Part shown: piece after piece, positions 8,811-18,140 of the stretch | Layout: each line of letters starts with the position of its first letter | How positions within the stretch are numbered: position 1 is the stretch's first letter | Origin: an uncultured Carboxylicivirga sp. | Lineage (GTDB): Bacteria; Bacteroidota; Bacteroidia; Bacteroidales; Marinilabiliaceae | Length of the DNA stretch: 64,000 nucleotides | Assembly (NCBI GenBank): GCA_947491945.1 | Contig: CANLLN010000025.1 | Span: 1-64,000 of the forward strand | Direction: 5' to 3' | Made by a program: the position numbers and the translations under genes | The notes under the pieces: generated by a model | Told to the model about the DNA's origin: nothing | The model's database searches: none | What the model saw: only the letters and a program-made list of their open reading frames with translations

Positions 8811-9686
8811 TTATTTGAGCAGCTTATCCATTTGTGCAGCTTCCTTATTCTGATCGAGGCGCAGATATACGTTCTTGAGGTATTTCATGTAAGCGCGATT
8901 CGACGGATCCATCTCGTGCAGCTTAATAAAAGTATCACGGGCAATACGATAGTGTACCGAAATCTTTTTTAAATCACGACGCAGATAAGCGTAGGAAGTG
9001 GCATTCTTATTTTTGTTGTATTTTGCCATCTCGTATTTATATCGTTCTTCGGCTTTGTTATAGTAGTATTTGGCTTTCCACTCAAGGGCATCCTGGTAGT
9101 TGGGGTGTGTTTTCAGTAAATCATTACAAGCTTTGGCGGCTTCCACTTCTTTTTCAATACCGGACAAGGCGTTTACATAGGCCAGGTGTGCTTCTTTAGT
9201 CACGCTTACATCGCCTTTGTTTTCAAAAACCTCAATCACTGCATTGTGGTTCTCTTGAATGGCATTTAAGGCGATCAATCGCTCTGTTTTTAAGCTTTGC
9301 AGCTTTGCCTCTTTTATCTTATCAGCTTGCTCATTCCACAGCTTTAATTCGGCATCCTCACGTCCAGCATCTTGTAGCATCTGAGCATAGTCGATTAGTA
9401 GGTCGATGTTATTCTCGTCTTGCAGCAGCTGATCGTAAAGGGATGCTGCTTCGTCTATTTTGTCCAACTTTGCACAAGTGTGGGCCTGATTAATAAGTAT
9501 GGATTCATCAAGGATGGCATTATTGTCATTGGCCAGGTTGATGTATTCGGCATATAGCGTGTATGCTTTCTCGTAGTTTCCATTGTCAAAAGCATTGGTA
9601 GCATTTTCCTGAAGGCCGGGCAGTTTTGCCAGGGGGTTACAGGCTGTAAGTACTGCTGCTGAAAGGAGTATTAATAACTTCTTCAT
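8811..9686 (-). CDS. TPR-type lipoprotein
   Basis: A 291-residue protein starting at MKKLLILLSAAV; 14 codons upstream are open but precede the obvious signal peptide, so I use the later ATG. The lipobox is LTAC. The rest is all-helical with tetratricopeptide-like pairs, for example NAFDNGNYEKAYTLYAEYI and EEAASLYDQLL-like helices, and a C-terminal DPSNRAYMKYLKNVYLRL block. Such proteins are usually scaffolds for envelope complexes. No partner is obvious from the neighbours. It is a single gene transcribed toward the terminator at 8767. Confidence 0.75.
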   Translation of the reverse strand: MKKLLILLSAAVLTACNPLAKLPGLQENATNAFDNGNYEKAYTLYAEYINLANDNNAILDESILINQAHTCAKLDKIDEAASLYDQLLQDENNIDLLIDYAQMLQDAGREDAELKLWNEQADKIKEAKLQSLKTERLIALNAIQENHNAVIEVFENKGDVSVTKEAHLAYVNALSGIEKEVEAAKACNDLLKTHPNYQDALEWKAKYYYNKAEERYKYEMAKYNKNKNATSYAYLRRDLKKISVHYRIARDTFIKLHEMDPSNRAYMKYLKNVYLRLDQNKEAAQMDKLLK

Positions 9687-9831
9687 TTCAATCGTTTTTT
9701 GGAGTTTATGCAGCGAAGATACAATCAATGCTGAACTATCGAAAATGGGAAACAGGTATCCTGTCCTTTTTAATTATTTAAAGATGACCGCACTTGCATT
9801 CGGATCAGTGCCGCTATACCCGGATAGTCGC

Positions 9832-10302
9832 TTATTTTGATGTATGCTTTTCTTGTTTTTTAGGCAGGGTTATATGTGGGGATATTTTATGATTTTCCAG
9901 TGTAGCATCCTTTGACTTGAGTTTGTTGGGAGGAGCTGTCTTTTTGTTCTCAGACATTACTTTTTCAATGCGCACCCTGCAAAGGCCGGCCTGCAGGAAG
10001 CCCAACTCCCGTGCGGCTCGCTGGCTAAGGTCGATGATGCGGTTTTTCACGAAGGGCCCCCGGTCGTTAATGGTTACCACTACTGTTTTTTGATTGCTTA
10101 GATTGGTCACTTTCAGACGGGTGCCAAAGGGCAGGGTAGGGTGTGCTGCCGTTAGCTTATGGTTGCTAAAAGGTTCTCCGCTGGCTGTTGGCCGTCCCTC
10201 AAATTTATTGGCGTAGTAGGAGGCCAATCCCTCTTGCTGAAATTTTTGAGCGGAGGCCTCACAGAAAACGATCGTGAGCATTAGTAAACAGTAGCGAATC
10301 AT
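9832..10302 (-). CDS. RlpA-like double-psi beta-barrel protein
   Basis: A 156-residue exported protein of the septal ring lytic transglycosylase (RlpA) family. The signal peptide (IRYCLLMLTIVFCEASA) is followed by EGLASYYANKFEGRPTASGE, LTAAHPTLPFGTRLKVTN and INDRGPFVKNRIIDLSQRAA, the core DPBB blocks with the conserved His and the NDRGP Asp. It probably cuts or binds peptidoglycan glycan chains lacking stem peptides. There is no SPOR domain; the C-terminal 40 residues are basic and low complexity. I start at ATG 10302 because the upstream alternative would overlap the DUF502 gene and precede the signal peptide. Confidence 0.87.
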   Translation of the reverse strand: MIRYCLLMLTIVFCEASAQKFQQEGLASYYANKFEGRPTASGEPFSNHKLTAAHPTLPFGTRLKVTNLSNQKTVVVTINDRGPFVKNRIIDLSQRAARELGFLQAGLCRVRIEKVMSENKKTAPPNKLKSKDATLENHKISPHITLPKKQEKHTSK

Positions 10303-10303
10303 C

Positions 10304-10885
10304 TTATTTGATTTTGGCAACGCCACCGGAGACGATAAATTTCATCACGTCGGCCGGATGGGCATCGATGAGTTGAACATGTTTGGCCGGAACCACATAT
10401 AATTCGCCCAAAATACCGTAAGAACTGGGCAGGTAAACAGCTATTTTATCGTGGATACCCAAGGATTTTAGTTCTGTGGCCGTTATAAAACCAAAGCGTT
10501 GCATTACACCGGCCTCGTCGAGGGTGACCAGTACAGGCTTTTCAAATTTACGTTCCTTGCCCACAAAGGCCGATAGCAGATCCTTCACCGCACTGTAGAT
10601 CACTTTGATTAGCGGAGCCTTCTTTAGGCCGCGTTCAAAACGGTTTTCAATGGGCGAGGTGATTAGTTTTTGCCCGATAAAGCCGATGAAGGTAATAATG
10701 ATTAGGATGGCCAGCAGTCCCAGTCCGGGAAAGTTAAAGTCCACAAACGGTGCCCTTTGAAAGATGGATAAATCGCGTAGGAGACCATCCAGCCAAAGGA
10801 AGGCAAACACGATTACATAAAGAGTTACAGCCAGGGGTACCACATACAGTAGTCCCTGAAAAAAGTATTTGGCGAGTTTCTTCAT
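10304..10885 (-). CDS. DUF502 family inner-membrane protein
   Basis: A 193-residue protein with two N-terminal membrane helices (residues about 9-31 and 55-77), the second followed by the ENRFERGLKKAPLIKVIYSAVK segment that marks DUF502. The rest is a soluble domain with FEKPVLVTLDEAGVM, GFITATEL and VYLPSSYGILGELYVVP. The family function is not known; plant members (COV) act in membrane trafficking. The RlpA-like gene starts 1 bp after its stop codon, so the two are very likely co-transcribed. Confidence 0.87.
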   Translation of the reverse strand: MKKLAKYFFQGLLYVVPLAVTLYVIVFAFLWLDGLLRDLSIFQRAPFVDFNFPGLGLLAILIIITFIGFIGQKLITSPIENRFERGLKKAPLIKVIYSAVKDLLSAFVGKERKFEKPVLVTLDEAGVMQRFGFITATELKSLGIHDKIAVYLPSSYGILGELYVVPAKHVQLIDAHPADVMKFIVSGGVAKIK

Positions 10886-10943
10886 TTTTTCGTATCACGA
10901 TTAAAGTATCAGGATTTTTTTGTCTTGTCTCCTTCCACTTGTG

Positions 10944-11294
10944 TTATAGTCCATTTTCTGCTCTGGCCTTCTTTGTAAGGCTGTTAACAATCAGATTGTA
11001 GGAGTGGTCAATTAGTTCTTTTAAAAGATCTTCGTCAATGGAACCATCCACATTTATGGTGTTCCAGTGTGTTTTATTCATGTGATAACCCGGTTGTATG
11101 GCCGGATAGGTTTCGCGAAGTGTTATGGCTCGCTCGGGATCGCATTTTAAGTTAATGGCAAAATCCTTGTCCAGACTGGTAAGGGCAAATATCTTTCCGG
11201 CCACTTTAAATACAAGTGTTACCTCGTCGAAAGGGAAGCATTCCGTTACGACAGGTTTGCTTATGCAGTAGTCTCTAAATTCTTCAATGTTCAT
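10944..11294 (-). CDS. MmcQ/YjbR family DNA-binding-like protein
   Basis: A 116-residue protein of the YjbR (MmcQ) family with a CyaY-like fold. The recognisable blocks are NIEEFRDYCISKP, the FPFDEVTLVFKVAGKIFAL strand pair, INLKCDPERA and the GYHMNKTHWNTI motif near residue 75-86. The family is widely distributed and its biochemical role is uncertain, with DNA binding inferred from structure. It stands 58 bp before the DUF502 gene in the same direction and may share its transcript. Confidence 0.88.
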   Translation of the reverse strand: MNIEEFRDYCISKPVVTECFPFDEVTLVFKVAGKIFALTSLDKDFAINLKCDPERAITLRETYPAIQPGYHMNKTHWNTINVDGSIDEDLLKELIDHSYNLIVNSLTKKARAENGL

Positions 11295-11472
11295 AATTTG
11301 ATGATATAGTGAGTTGGTAAGATAGTGATTTAGTATATAAGTAAGTTAGTTTTAAGGCAGAAGGTGTAAGAAGAAAGCCGTGGGGAAGGAGGATGAAGCT
11401 GTTGTATGCTTTTCTTATGAATGCCATTGTTTTAACATATAGTGCTAACAGTAATAAGTCATTAGCTTTATT

Positions 11473-11835
11473 TTACAAGGTCGGATGAAATGCTTCATCA
11501 ATATGCTCAATAACCCAGTCATCACCGTTGGGTATCAGGGTCACCACATCAAAGCGCACCTCGTTCTCAATATCCATTTCATTGATATAGGCCTCGGTGG
11601 CTTCCACAATAAAGCGTATCTTACTTTTGGTAATGGCCTCCTTGGGATTTTCCCAGCCATCCGTAGTGCGTGTTTTTACCTCTATCACCACCAGATAATT
11701 GCCATGCATGGCAATTAAATCAATTTCTTTGTGATTGTATAGCCAGTTGCGCTCCAATATCTCAAATCCCTTTTTCTCAAGATAATCTGCTGCGATTGCT
11801 TCGCCGGTTTTGCCCAATTCATTATGTTGTGCCAT
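11473..11835 (-). CDS. yraN: YraN (UPF0102) family nuclease-like protein
   Basis: A 120-residue protein starting MAQHNELGKTGEAIAADYL. The pattern GxxGExxAxxYL, EILERNWLYNHKEIDLIA and VVIEVKTRT matches the UPF0102 family, whose fold is of the restriction-endonuclease / Holliday-junction-resolvase type. The acidic D and E-x-K residues in KEIDLIA and VIEVKTR are the presumed metal site. I use ATG 11835, which begins 3 bp past the LD-carboxypeptidase stop; an in-frame ATG seven codons earlier would overlap that gene. Cellular role unknown. Confidence 0.9.
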   Translation of the reverse strand: MAQHNELGKTGEAIAADYLEKKGFEILERNWLYNHKEIDLIAMHGNYLVVIEVKTRTTDGWENPKEAITKSKIRFIVEATEAYINEMDIENEVRFDVVTLIPNGDDWVIEHIDEAFHPTL

Positions 11836-11837
11836 CG

Positions 11838-12740
11838 TTAAAATATTAATTGGCAAACATCGTCAGTTACCTGCAGGTTAACATTGTGTCCCATAATAAG
11901 GGGTTGGTTAAGGTGGCTATGACCTGCCGGAAAACCAAATAATACCGGATAATCATAGTCGTCCACAGCTGCCTTAATAATGTCATATGCCGATTGCCCA
12001 AAAGGTTCGTCGTTATCTTTCATCTCGGTAAAGTCGCCCACTACCATGCCGCTTAAGTCGGCTAAAAATCCACTGATCTTCAGGTTGTGCATCATGCGAT
12101 CCAGATGGTAAAGATGTTCGCCCACATCTTCGATAAACAGAATTTTACCCTGCGGATCCGTATCGTAAGGAGTGGCGCGCAGCCCATAGAGCAAAGCAAG
12201 GTTTCCTCCCGATAGTACACCTTCTGCTTCCCCTATCCGGTTATGATCATGCGGCCTTATGGTGTAGGCTGGCCGATGACCGTGCAGCACCTTAAAAAGA
12301 TTGACCAGGTCTTCGTCTTCTTTACTTTTATCACAGAAATTCTTCGGCATAGGGCCATGTAAAGAAGCTATTCCCAGGCAGTTTTGCAAGGCGGCATGCA
12401 GTACGGTAATATCACTGAAGCCCACCAGCCACTTGGGTTGCTTACGGTAGTGTGTAAAGTCAATTTTATCGATGATGCGCAAGGTGCCGTAGCCACCGCG
12501 TGCACACAGAATGGTATCAATATCGGTGCGGTTAAGCATTTCCTGCAAGTCGGCCGCACGGTGGGCATCGTTGCCGGCAAAACGGTGAAAAGTATTGAAC
12601 ACATTTTTACCCAGCACCACTTGATAGCCCATGCTATGCAGTAGCTTCTCGGCATAATGGATGGCTTCGGCAGCTATTTTACCGGCCGGTGCAACTATGC
12701 CTATGGTGTCGCCTTTCTTCAGTGGTTTTGGGAGTATCAT
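11838..12740 (-). CDS. LD-carboxypeptidase, peptidase family S66
   Basis: A 300-residue cytoplasmic serine peptidase related to LdcA, which removes the terminal D-Ala from murein tetrapeptides during peptidoglycan recycling. Visible family blocks are KGDTIGIVAPAG at the N-terminus, ARGGYGTLR, the nucleophile elbow GFSDITVLHAALQ (Ser in GFSD), the IEDVGEHLYHLDRMM block with the catalytic Glu, and the GFPAGHSHLNQPLIMG end with the catalytic His. It is complete. yraN follows within 3 bp and is probably co-transcribed. Confidence 0.92.
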   Translation of the reverse strand: MILPKPLKKGDTIGIVAPAGKIAAEAIHYAEKLLHSMGYQVVLGKNVFNTFHRFAGNDAHRAADLQEMLNRTDIDTILCARGGYGTLRIIDKIDFTHYRKQPKWLVGFSDITVLHAALQNCLGIASLHGPMPKNFCDKSKEDEDLVNLFKVLHGHRPAYTIRPHDHNRIGEAEGVLSGGNLALLYGLRATPYDTDPQGKILFIEDVGEHLYHLDRMMHNLKISGFLADLSGMVVGDFTEMKDNDEPFGQSAYDIIKAAVDDYDYPVLFGFPAGHSHLNQPLIMGHNVNLQVTDDVCQLIF

Positions 12741-13008
12741 CTTATAAGTTTGATATTTAACAGGCTTTAGCCGGTAACGATTTTCATGACTTATTTATTT
12801 GCTGCACATTCCGTGTATAAACGCATAGTATATAGCTGTAAAAAGTTTTATCTGCGAATACCTGCATTATCGGCGGGAGCTTTCTGCAATAATACGGATA
12901 CATATACGGAGACGCAAAAGCAAGTCGTTTTTTTTCTTTGTCTTGTTGATATTCAAATTTATAGGAAATAAACTATCGACTACTGACCAAAAAACTAGTC
13001 GACTATTG
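12741..13008. other. Divergent intergenic region, no gene seen
   Basis: About 340 bp separate the S66 peptidase (-) from metG (+). A 61-codon open frame at 12786-12971 has no signal, motif or start context and I do not call it. Apart from the metG promoter at its right end and a short self-complementary stretch around AACTAGTCGACTA (12993-13005) I see nothing. Confidence 0.6.
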
Positions 13009-13016
13009 TATCTTTG
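13009..13016 (+). promoter_or_regulatory. -7 promoter element of metG
   Basis: TATCTTTG matches the TAnnTTTG consensus exactly, about 64 bp before the metG ATG. The -33 half is degenerate (CTG at 12983-12985). Confidence 0.65.
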
Positions 13017-13079
13017 CGCAGTTAAAGCATTAGCATGGATCATCAGGTTGGAAACGACCTATAAAATATTGCAAGCAGA

Positions 13080-15122
13080 ATGAAACAAGCGGGAGATTTC
13101 AAAAGAACCTTGGTAACCACAGCGTTACCTTATGCCAATGGACCTGTTCACATTGGTCATTTAGCAGGAGTTTATGTGCCAGCTGATATATATGTGCGCT
13201 ACCTGCGTTTAAAAAATGAAGATGTTTTGTTAATCGGTGGTTCCGATGAGCATGGAGTGCCCATTACACTGAAGGCAAAAAATGAAGGTATCACACCTCA
13301 GGATGTGGTGGATAAGTTTCACGGTATCATCAAGGATTCTTTTGAGAAGTTTGGTATTTCATTCGACGTGTATTCGCGCACAACGAGTAAAACTCATTAC
13401 GAAACGGCTTCCGAATTTTTTAAGACACTTTACGACAAAGGCGAGTTTGTTGAAAAGGAGTCCGAGCAGTATTACGATGAGGAAGCCGGTCAGTTTTTGG
13501 CCGATCGCTACATCACAGGTACTTGTCCGCAGTGTAAGAGCGAAGGTGCTTATGGCGATCAGTGTGAGAGCTGTGGTACTTCGTTGAATGCCACCGACCT
13601 GATTGATCCACGATCGGTAGTGTCAGGCAGCAAACCAGTGATTAGAACCACCAAGCATTGGTACCTGCCACTGGATAAGCACGAGCCTTTTTTAAAAGAG
13701 TGGATACTGGAAGGGCACAAAGAATGGAAATCAAATGTATATGGGCAGTGTAAGTCTTGGATTGACTTAGGCCTGCAGCCTCGCGCCGTAAGCCGAGATT
13801 TGGATTGGGGTGTGCCTGTGCCTGTTGAAGGAGCCGATGGTAAAGTGCTGTATGTGTGGTTTGATGCACCTATTGGTTATATCTCGGCCACCAAAGAGCT
13901 GACGCCTGAGTGGGAAAAATACTGGAAGAGTGAAGACTCGCGCATGTTACACTTTATTGGTAAGGATAACATCGTATTTCACTGCATCGTGTTCCCGTCC
14001 ATGCTAAAAGCAGAGGGTAGTTATATACTGCCCGAGAATGTGCCGGCCAATGAGTTCCTTAACCTGGAAGGTGATAAGATTTCCACATCGCGTAATTGGG
14101 CGGTATGGTTGCACGAGTATTTGGTTGATTTCAAAGATAAGCAGGATGTGTTGCGTTATACACTAACGGCCAATGCCCCTGAAACCAAGGATAACGACTT
14201 TACCTGGAAGGATTTTCAGGCACGTAATAACAACGAATTGGTAGCCATCCTGGGTAATTTTGTTAACCGTGCTATTGTGTTAACGCATAAGTACTACGAT
14301 GGTGCGGTGCCCGCACAAGGCGAATTGACAGACTATGATAAGGAAACTTTAAATGAGATTCCTGTTTTGGTGAAGAAGGTGGAAGATGCTCTGGATCACT
14401 TCAAGTTCCGCGAGGCAGTGAAAGAAGCCATCAATCTGGCACGTTTAGGAAATAAATACCTGGCCGATACCGAGCCCTGGAAACTTATTAAGAGCGATGC
14501 AGAGCGTGTGAAAACCATCATGAATATTGCGCTTCAGATTACGGCCAATGTGTCCATTTTGATTGAGCCATTCTTGCCGTTTACGGCTAAGAAAATGCAA
14601 AGCATGCTGAACCTTGAAAGTTTAACATGGGCCGATTGTGGAAAACTAGATTTCGTGGCAACAGGGCATAAAATTAACAAGCCGGAGTTGTTGTTCGAAA
14701 AGATAGAGGATGAAACCATACAGGCACAGCTTGATAAATTGGCACAGACTAAAATTGACAATGAGGCAGCTAATAAAACCGCCACGCCTGCTAAAGAGAA
14801 CATCGAATTTGATGATTTTGTGAAGATGGACATTCGTGTGGGTACCATCCTCGAGGCCGAGAAGGTGGCCAAGACAAAGAAATTATTGCAATTAAAAGTT
14901 GATACCGGCATCGACCAGCGAACAGTTGTTTCAGGTATTGCTGAGTTCTTCAAGCCTGAAGACATCATTGGTAAGCAGGTGAGCATACTGGTAAATCTGG
15001 CACCCCGTAAGATCCGTGGTATCGAGTCGCAGGGTATGATTCTGATGGCCGAAGATGCTACCGGCAAGCTGGAATTTGTGGCGCCTGCTAACGCAGTGAA
15101 GGAAGGTTCGGAAGTAAGATAA
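13080..15122 (+). CDS. metG: Methionyl-tRNA synthetase
   Basis: A 680-residue class I synthetase that charges tRNA-Met. The HIGH signature is intact at residues 24-27 (PVHIGHLAG). The KMSKS loop is read as [12 protein letters not shown] near residue 332. A zinc knuckle is formed by the CPQC and CESC pairs near residues 145-165. The anticodon-binding helical domain follows, then a C-terminal tRNA-binding (Trbp111/EMAP-like) OB domain from about residue 570 ([20 protein letters not shown]), which drives dimerisation. Full length for the long MetG form. Single gene with its own promoter and terminator. Confidence 0.97.
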   Translation: MKQAGDFKRTLVTTALPYANGPVHIGHLAGVYVPADIYVRYLRLKNEDVLLIGGSDEHGVPITLKAKNEGITPQDVVDKFHGIIKDSFEKFGISFDVYSRTTSKTHYETASEFFKTLYDKGEFVEKESEQYYDEEAGQFLADRYITGTCPQCKSEGAYGDQCESCGTSLNATDLIDPRSVVSGSKPVIRTTKHWYLPLDKHEPFLKEWILEGHKEWKSNVYGQCKSWIDLGLQPRAVSRDLDWGVPVPVEGADGKVLYVWFDAPIGYISATKELTPEWEKYWKSEDSRMLHFIGKDNIVFHCIVFPSMLKAEGSYILPENVPANEFLNLEGDKISTSRNWAVWLHEYLVDFKDKQDVLRYTLTANAPETKDNDFTWKDFQARNNNELVAILGNFVNRAIVLTHKYYDGAVPAQGELTDYDKETLNEIPVLVKKVEDALDHFKFREAVKEAINLARLGNKYLADTEPWKLIKSDAERVKTIMNIALQITANVSILIEPFLPFTAKKMQSMLNLESLTWADCGKLDFVATGHKINKPELLFEKIEDETIQAQLDKLAQTKIDNEAANKTATPAKENIEFDDFVKMDIRVGTILEAEKVAKTKKLLQLKVDTGIDQRTVVSGIAEFFKPEDIIGKQVSILVNLAPRKIRGIESQGMILMAEDATGKLEFVAPANAVKEGSEVR

Positions 15123-15165
15123 AGGAGTCCGAAGAACAAAGTCCGTTGTCCGGATGATCATATAG

Positions 15166-15196
15166 AATCGCATCATTTTTTGGTGCGATTTTTTTA
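15166..15196 (+). terminator. metG terminator
   Basis: AATCGCATCA (15166-15175) pairs with TGGTGCGATT (15181-15190) with one wobble, followed by TTTTT. Confidence 0.88.
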
Positions 15197-15218
15197 TGCT
15201 CAAAGGGATCAGGTTATG

Positions 15219-15374
15219 CAGGATCGTAGCTTAAAAATGGAGTTGTTCATCAAAGATACGATCCTTAAAGTGTTTATTTTTGGATCGTAATGATAAGTGC
15301 TTTGCATAAAGTCCGCAGTCCGCAGGATCGTAGCTTAAATATGTGAGCTGTTCATCAAAGATACCATCCTTAAA
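15219..15374. repeat. Two copies of a ~51-bp hairpin repeat
   Basis: Copy 1 (15219-15269) and copy 2 (15323-15374) share CAGGATCGTAGCTTAAA, GTTCATCAAAGATAC and ATCCTTAAA. In copy 1 GGATCGTA (15221-15228) pairs perfectly with TACGATCC (15257-15264); copy 2 has one mismatch. A further GGATCGTA lies at 15282-15289. A diverged third copy is at 34802-34849. The 415-bp gap 15123-15537 otherwise holds only the metG terminator and the start region of the next gene. Confidence 0.8.
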
Positions 15375-15537
15375 TCAATCAGGTCTTGGGTTCGCATCTT
15401 GATTCGCATAATGACGAGTAAGCTTCGATCCCTGTTATTCTCTTCTTCATTAAGCTTTGCGTCTCTGTATTTATTCCCTTAACTTGCACATCGCAATTTC
15501 CGACTTTTCTGCAAGTCGGTTTATCAACCTGGATTTT

Positions 15538-15987
15538 ATGTATTTAAAATATATACTTACTGGTATTGCTTTGTTAATTGGTGGCCTGATGGCAGTGCAA
15601 GGAAGCATCAATTCGCAATTGGGAGGCTTTCTTAAAAGTCCTTTTCAGGCGGCTTTCATTAATTTTTTTGTAGGCACATTGGTGTTGTTGGCCATCAATA
15701 TTATGGCAAAGACAGAATTGCCGGCCCGGGAAAGCATAAGAGCAATTCCACTTTATTTGTTCATTGGGGGAGCCATGGGCGCTATTTACGTTAGTTCCGC
15801 CATTATCCTGATTCCTAAGATTGGTGTGGCCACCATGTTGGGAGCTTCTATTGGAGGGCAGATGATTGTGGCTTCTATTATTGATCACTACGGTATGTTT
15901 AATGTTAGTATTCATGCTATTTCGCCAGGGCGTATCTTTGGTATTATCCTGCTGATTATCGGCGTGGTTTTAATTCAACGCTTTTAG
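15538..15987 (+). CDS. YdcZ-like (DUF606/DMT) membrane protein
   Basis: A 149-residue integral membrane protein with about five hydrophobic helices. It shows the DUF606 features MAVQGSINSQLGGFLKSPFQAAFINFFVGT near the N-terminus, then IGGAMGAIYV and GVATMLGASIGGQMI. The family is a half-size relative of drug/metabolite transporters and probably works as a dimer; the substrate is unknown. I start at ATG 15538 (MYLKYILTG); a longer frame upstream has no membrane or signal character. Confidence 0.82.
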   Translation: MYLKYILTGIALLIGGLMAVQGSINSQLGGFLKSPFQAAFINFFVGTLVLLAINIMAKTELPARESIRAIPLYLFIGGAMGAIYVSSAIILIPKIGVATMLGASIGGQMIVASIIDHYGMFNVSIHAISPGRIFGIILLIIGVVLIQRF

Positions 15988-16180
15988 TTAAAAGGTATGT
16001 GTAGTGGTGTTGTCTTAATTATTAAAGAATTTTAACCTTAATAACTTGCTGATTGATTATGAGTTGGAGAGATTATGTAGGCAGCTAAAGTATGAAGTTA
16101 ATGGTATATATTATTGATAATCATGCTATATAACAGTATTAAAAACACTTAAAAGTTCTATTTAATATCAACAAAAGGCT

Positions 16181-16188
16181 TATTTTTG
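16181..16188 (+). promoter_or_regulatory. -7 promoter element of mutA
   Basis: TATTTTTG fits TAnnTTTG, 28 bp before the chosen mutA start. Transcription would begin near 16195, which argues against the in-frame TTG at 16193 as the start codon. No cobalamin riboswitch-like sequence is visible in the 229-bp upstream gap. Confidence 0.65.
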
Positions 16189-16216
16189 CGGCTTGGAAAA
16201 AACAAACAGTTATATT

Positions 16217-18088
16217 ATGGCAGATAAAACAAAACAACTGTTATTTAGTGATTTTCCACAAATATCCACACAAGAGTGGATGGATAAAATCACGGCAGAC
16301 CTGAAAGGGGCAGATTTTGAAAAGAAGCTGGTATGGCGAACCAATGAAGGGTTCAACGTTCAGCCTTTCTATCGTTCTGAGGACCTTACATCAATCAACT
16401 ATCTTGAGAGCCAGCCTGGCGAGTTCCCGTATGTACGCGGTAACAATGCAAAGTCGAACAAATGGTTCGTGCGTCAGGATATTGTGGTAAAAGATGTGAA
16501 GGCGGCGAACGAGAAAGCTTTAAAAGTCCTGACTAAGGGTGTTGACAGTATCGGTTTCGTAATCGAAGACAAAGGGCTTATCACAGAAGCCAACATCGAA
16601 GTATTATTGAAGAACATCATCTCTGACGATGTGGAAATCAACTTCAACGCATGCTGCGGTAATAAGGAGTTGGTAACTGCCGTGGTGGCTGTTCTGAACA
16701 AGATGAACCGTACCCACGCTGAAGTGAAGGGTTCGATTAATTTTGACCCGCTGGGCGACCTGACTATTAAAGGTAAGGCCTGCTGTGCTACCGACAAGGC
16801 TTTGGATGCGGTTAAAGAAGTGGCCGAAGTGGCTAAAAACTTCCCGCAATTTAAGACCATTGGTGTTAACTCACGTCATTTTAACAATGCCGGTGCATCT
16901 ATCGTGCAGGAGTTGGCCTTTGGCTTGTCCATGGGTAACGAATACCTGTCGCAGCTTACCGAGCGGGGCATGAGCATTAACGAGGCAGCTGCCAACATCA
17001 AGTTCAACATGGGTGTTAGCGGTAACTACTTTATGGAAATTGCCAAGTTGCGTGCCGGTCGTCTGTTGTGGGCGAAGATTGTTGAGGCCTACAAGCCAAC
17101 AGGCGTTGAGGTGTGCAAGATGCATGTTCATAGCGAGACTTCAGAGTGGAACAAAACCATCTTTGATCCTAACGTAAACATGTTGCGTACCCAAACAGAA
17201 GCTATGTCAGCCACACTGGGTGGGACGCAGTCATTAACGGTTCTTCCATTCAACGCACTTTATCAGGATCCTACCGATCTATCGGAGCGTGTAGCTCGTA
17301 ACCAGCAGTTGTTATTGAAGGAGGAGTCACATTTCTCTAAGATTGTTGACCCATCAGCCGGTTCGTACTACATCGAAAACCTGACCAATAGCATTGCTGA
17401 GCAAGCTTGGGCTTTGTTTGTTGAGGTTGAGGAAAAAGGTGGTTTCATTGCTGCTATGAAGGCCGGATTCATTCAGGGTCTTGTTAATGAGACAGCTGAT
17501 AAGCGTCGTAAGGCAGTAGCTACCCGTCGTGAGAACTTGTTAGGTACCAACCAGTATCCTAATACAGGTGAGGTCATCTCAAACAACATCGATTTCTCTA
17601 AACTGGAGAAGGTGTGCACCTCGTGTGAAGGCGACAAAGAAGTGGAGCCCATTACCTTGTTCCGCGCTGCCGATGAGTTTGAAGCATTGCGTTTAGCTAC
17701 CGAAAAGGCTGCCAAGCGTCCTAAAGTATTTATGCTTACTTACGGAAACCTGGCGATGCGCTTAGCACGCTCACAGTTCTCGGGTAACTTCTTCGGATGC
17801 GCTGGTTACGAAATTCAGGATAACCTGGGCTTCAAAACCATTGAGGAAGGTGTGGAAGCCGCCAAAGCCGCCAAAGCTGACATTGTAGTGCTTTGTAGCG
17901 CTGATGATGAATACGCCGAAGCTGCACCAAAAGCATTCGAATTGCTGGGTGATACGCCATTGGTAATTGCCGGTGCACCTGCTTGTGCCGACGAGCTAAA
18001 AGCCAAAGGCATTAAGCACTTTGTTAATGTACGTTCAAATGTGCTTGAGACATTGCAAGGCTTCAACGAGATGGTTTTAAATAAATAG
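16217..18088 (+). CDS. mutA: Methylmalonyl-CoA mutase small subunit
   Basis: A 623-residue subunit of the B12-dependent mutase that interconverts succinyl-CoA and methylmalonyl-CoA, used in propionate formation or breakdown. It has the mutase TIM-barrel region (SMGNEYLSQLTERGM, ANIKFNMGVSGNYFMEIAKL, RAGRLLWAKIVEAY, HSETSEWNKTIFDPN) and a C-terminal flavodoxin-like domain. The B12-binding DxHxxG motif is absent, as expected for the non-catalytic subunit. The start at ATG 16217 (MADKTKQLLF) is preferred over a TTG eight codons upstream because of promoter position. mutB lies downstream but is separated by an inserted gene. Confidence 0.95.
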   Translation: MADKTKQLLFSDFPQISTQEWMDKITADLKGADFEKKLVWRTNEGFNVQPFYRSEDLTSINYLESQPGEFPYVRGNNAKSNKWFVRQDIVVKDVKAANEKALKVLTKGVDSIGFVIEDKGLITEANIEVLLKNIISDDVEINFNACCGNKELVTAVVAVLNKMNRTHAEVKGSINFDPLGDLTIKGKACCATDKALDAVKEVAEVAKNFPQFKTIGVNSRHFNNAGASIVQELAFGLSMGNEYLSQLTERGMSINEAAANIKFNMGVSGNYFMEIAKLRAGRLLWAKIVEAYKPTGVEVCKMHVHSETSEWNKTIFDPNVNMLRTQTEAMSATLGGTQSLTVLPFNALYQDPTDLSERVARNQQLLLKEESHFSKIVDPSAGSYYIENLTNSIAEQAWALFVEVEEKGGFIAAMKAGFIQGLVNETADKRRKAVATRRENLLGTNQYPNTGEVISNNIDFSKLEKVCTSCEGDKEVEPITLFRAADEFEALRLATEKAAKRPKVFMLTYGNLAMRLARSQFSGNFFGCAGYEIQDNLGFKTIEEGVEAAKAAKADIVVLCSADDEYAEAAPKAFELLGDTPLVIAGAPACADELKAKGIKHFVNVRSNVLETLQGFNEMVLNK

Positions 18089-18093
18089 ATATT

Positions 18094-18135
18094 AGTACAG
18101 AGTAATCAGTACAGAGTAATGAGTACAAAGTAATA
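18094..18135 (+). repeat. Left heptamer array flanking the four-helix-bundle gene
   Basis: Three consecutive 14-bp units (AGTACAGAGTAATC, AGTACAGAGTAATG, AGTACAAAGTAATA), that is six 7-mers beginning AGTA, start 6 bp after the mutA stop codon. They face the inverted array at 18494-18528. Confidence 0.85.
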
Positions 18136-18140
18136 AAATC

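Noticed and set aside
11300-11460. Possible third 7-bp array between yjbR and yraN
   Set aside because: Several TAGTGA and TAAGT-like words occur, but the phase is irregular and there is no inverted partner array, so I do not claim it.
12786-12971. Small open frame in the gap before metG
   Set aside because: No ribosome-binding context, motif or signal, and it lies in a region expected to be regulatory.
15988-16216. Cobalamin riboswitch before mutA
   Set aside because: I looked for the conserved B12-box pattern because the enzyme needs cobalamin, but saw none in the upstream gap.
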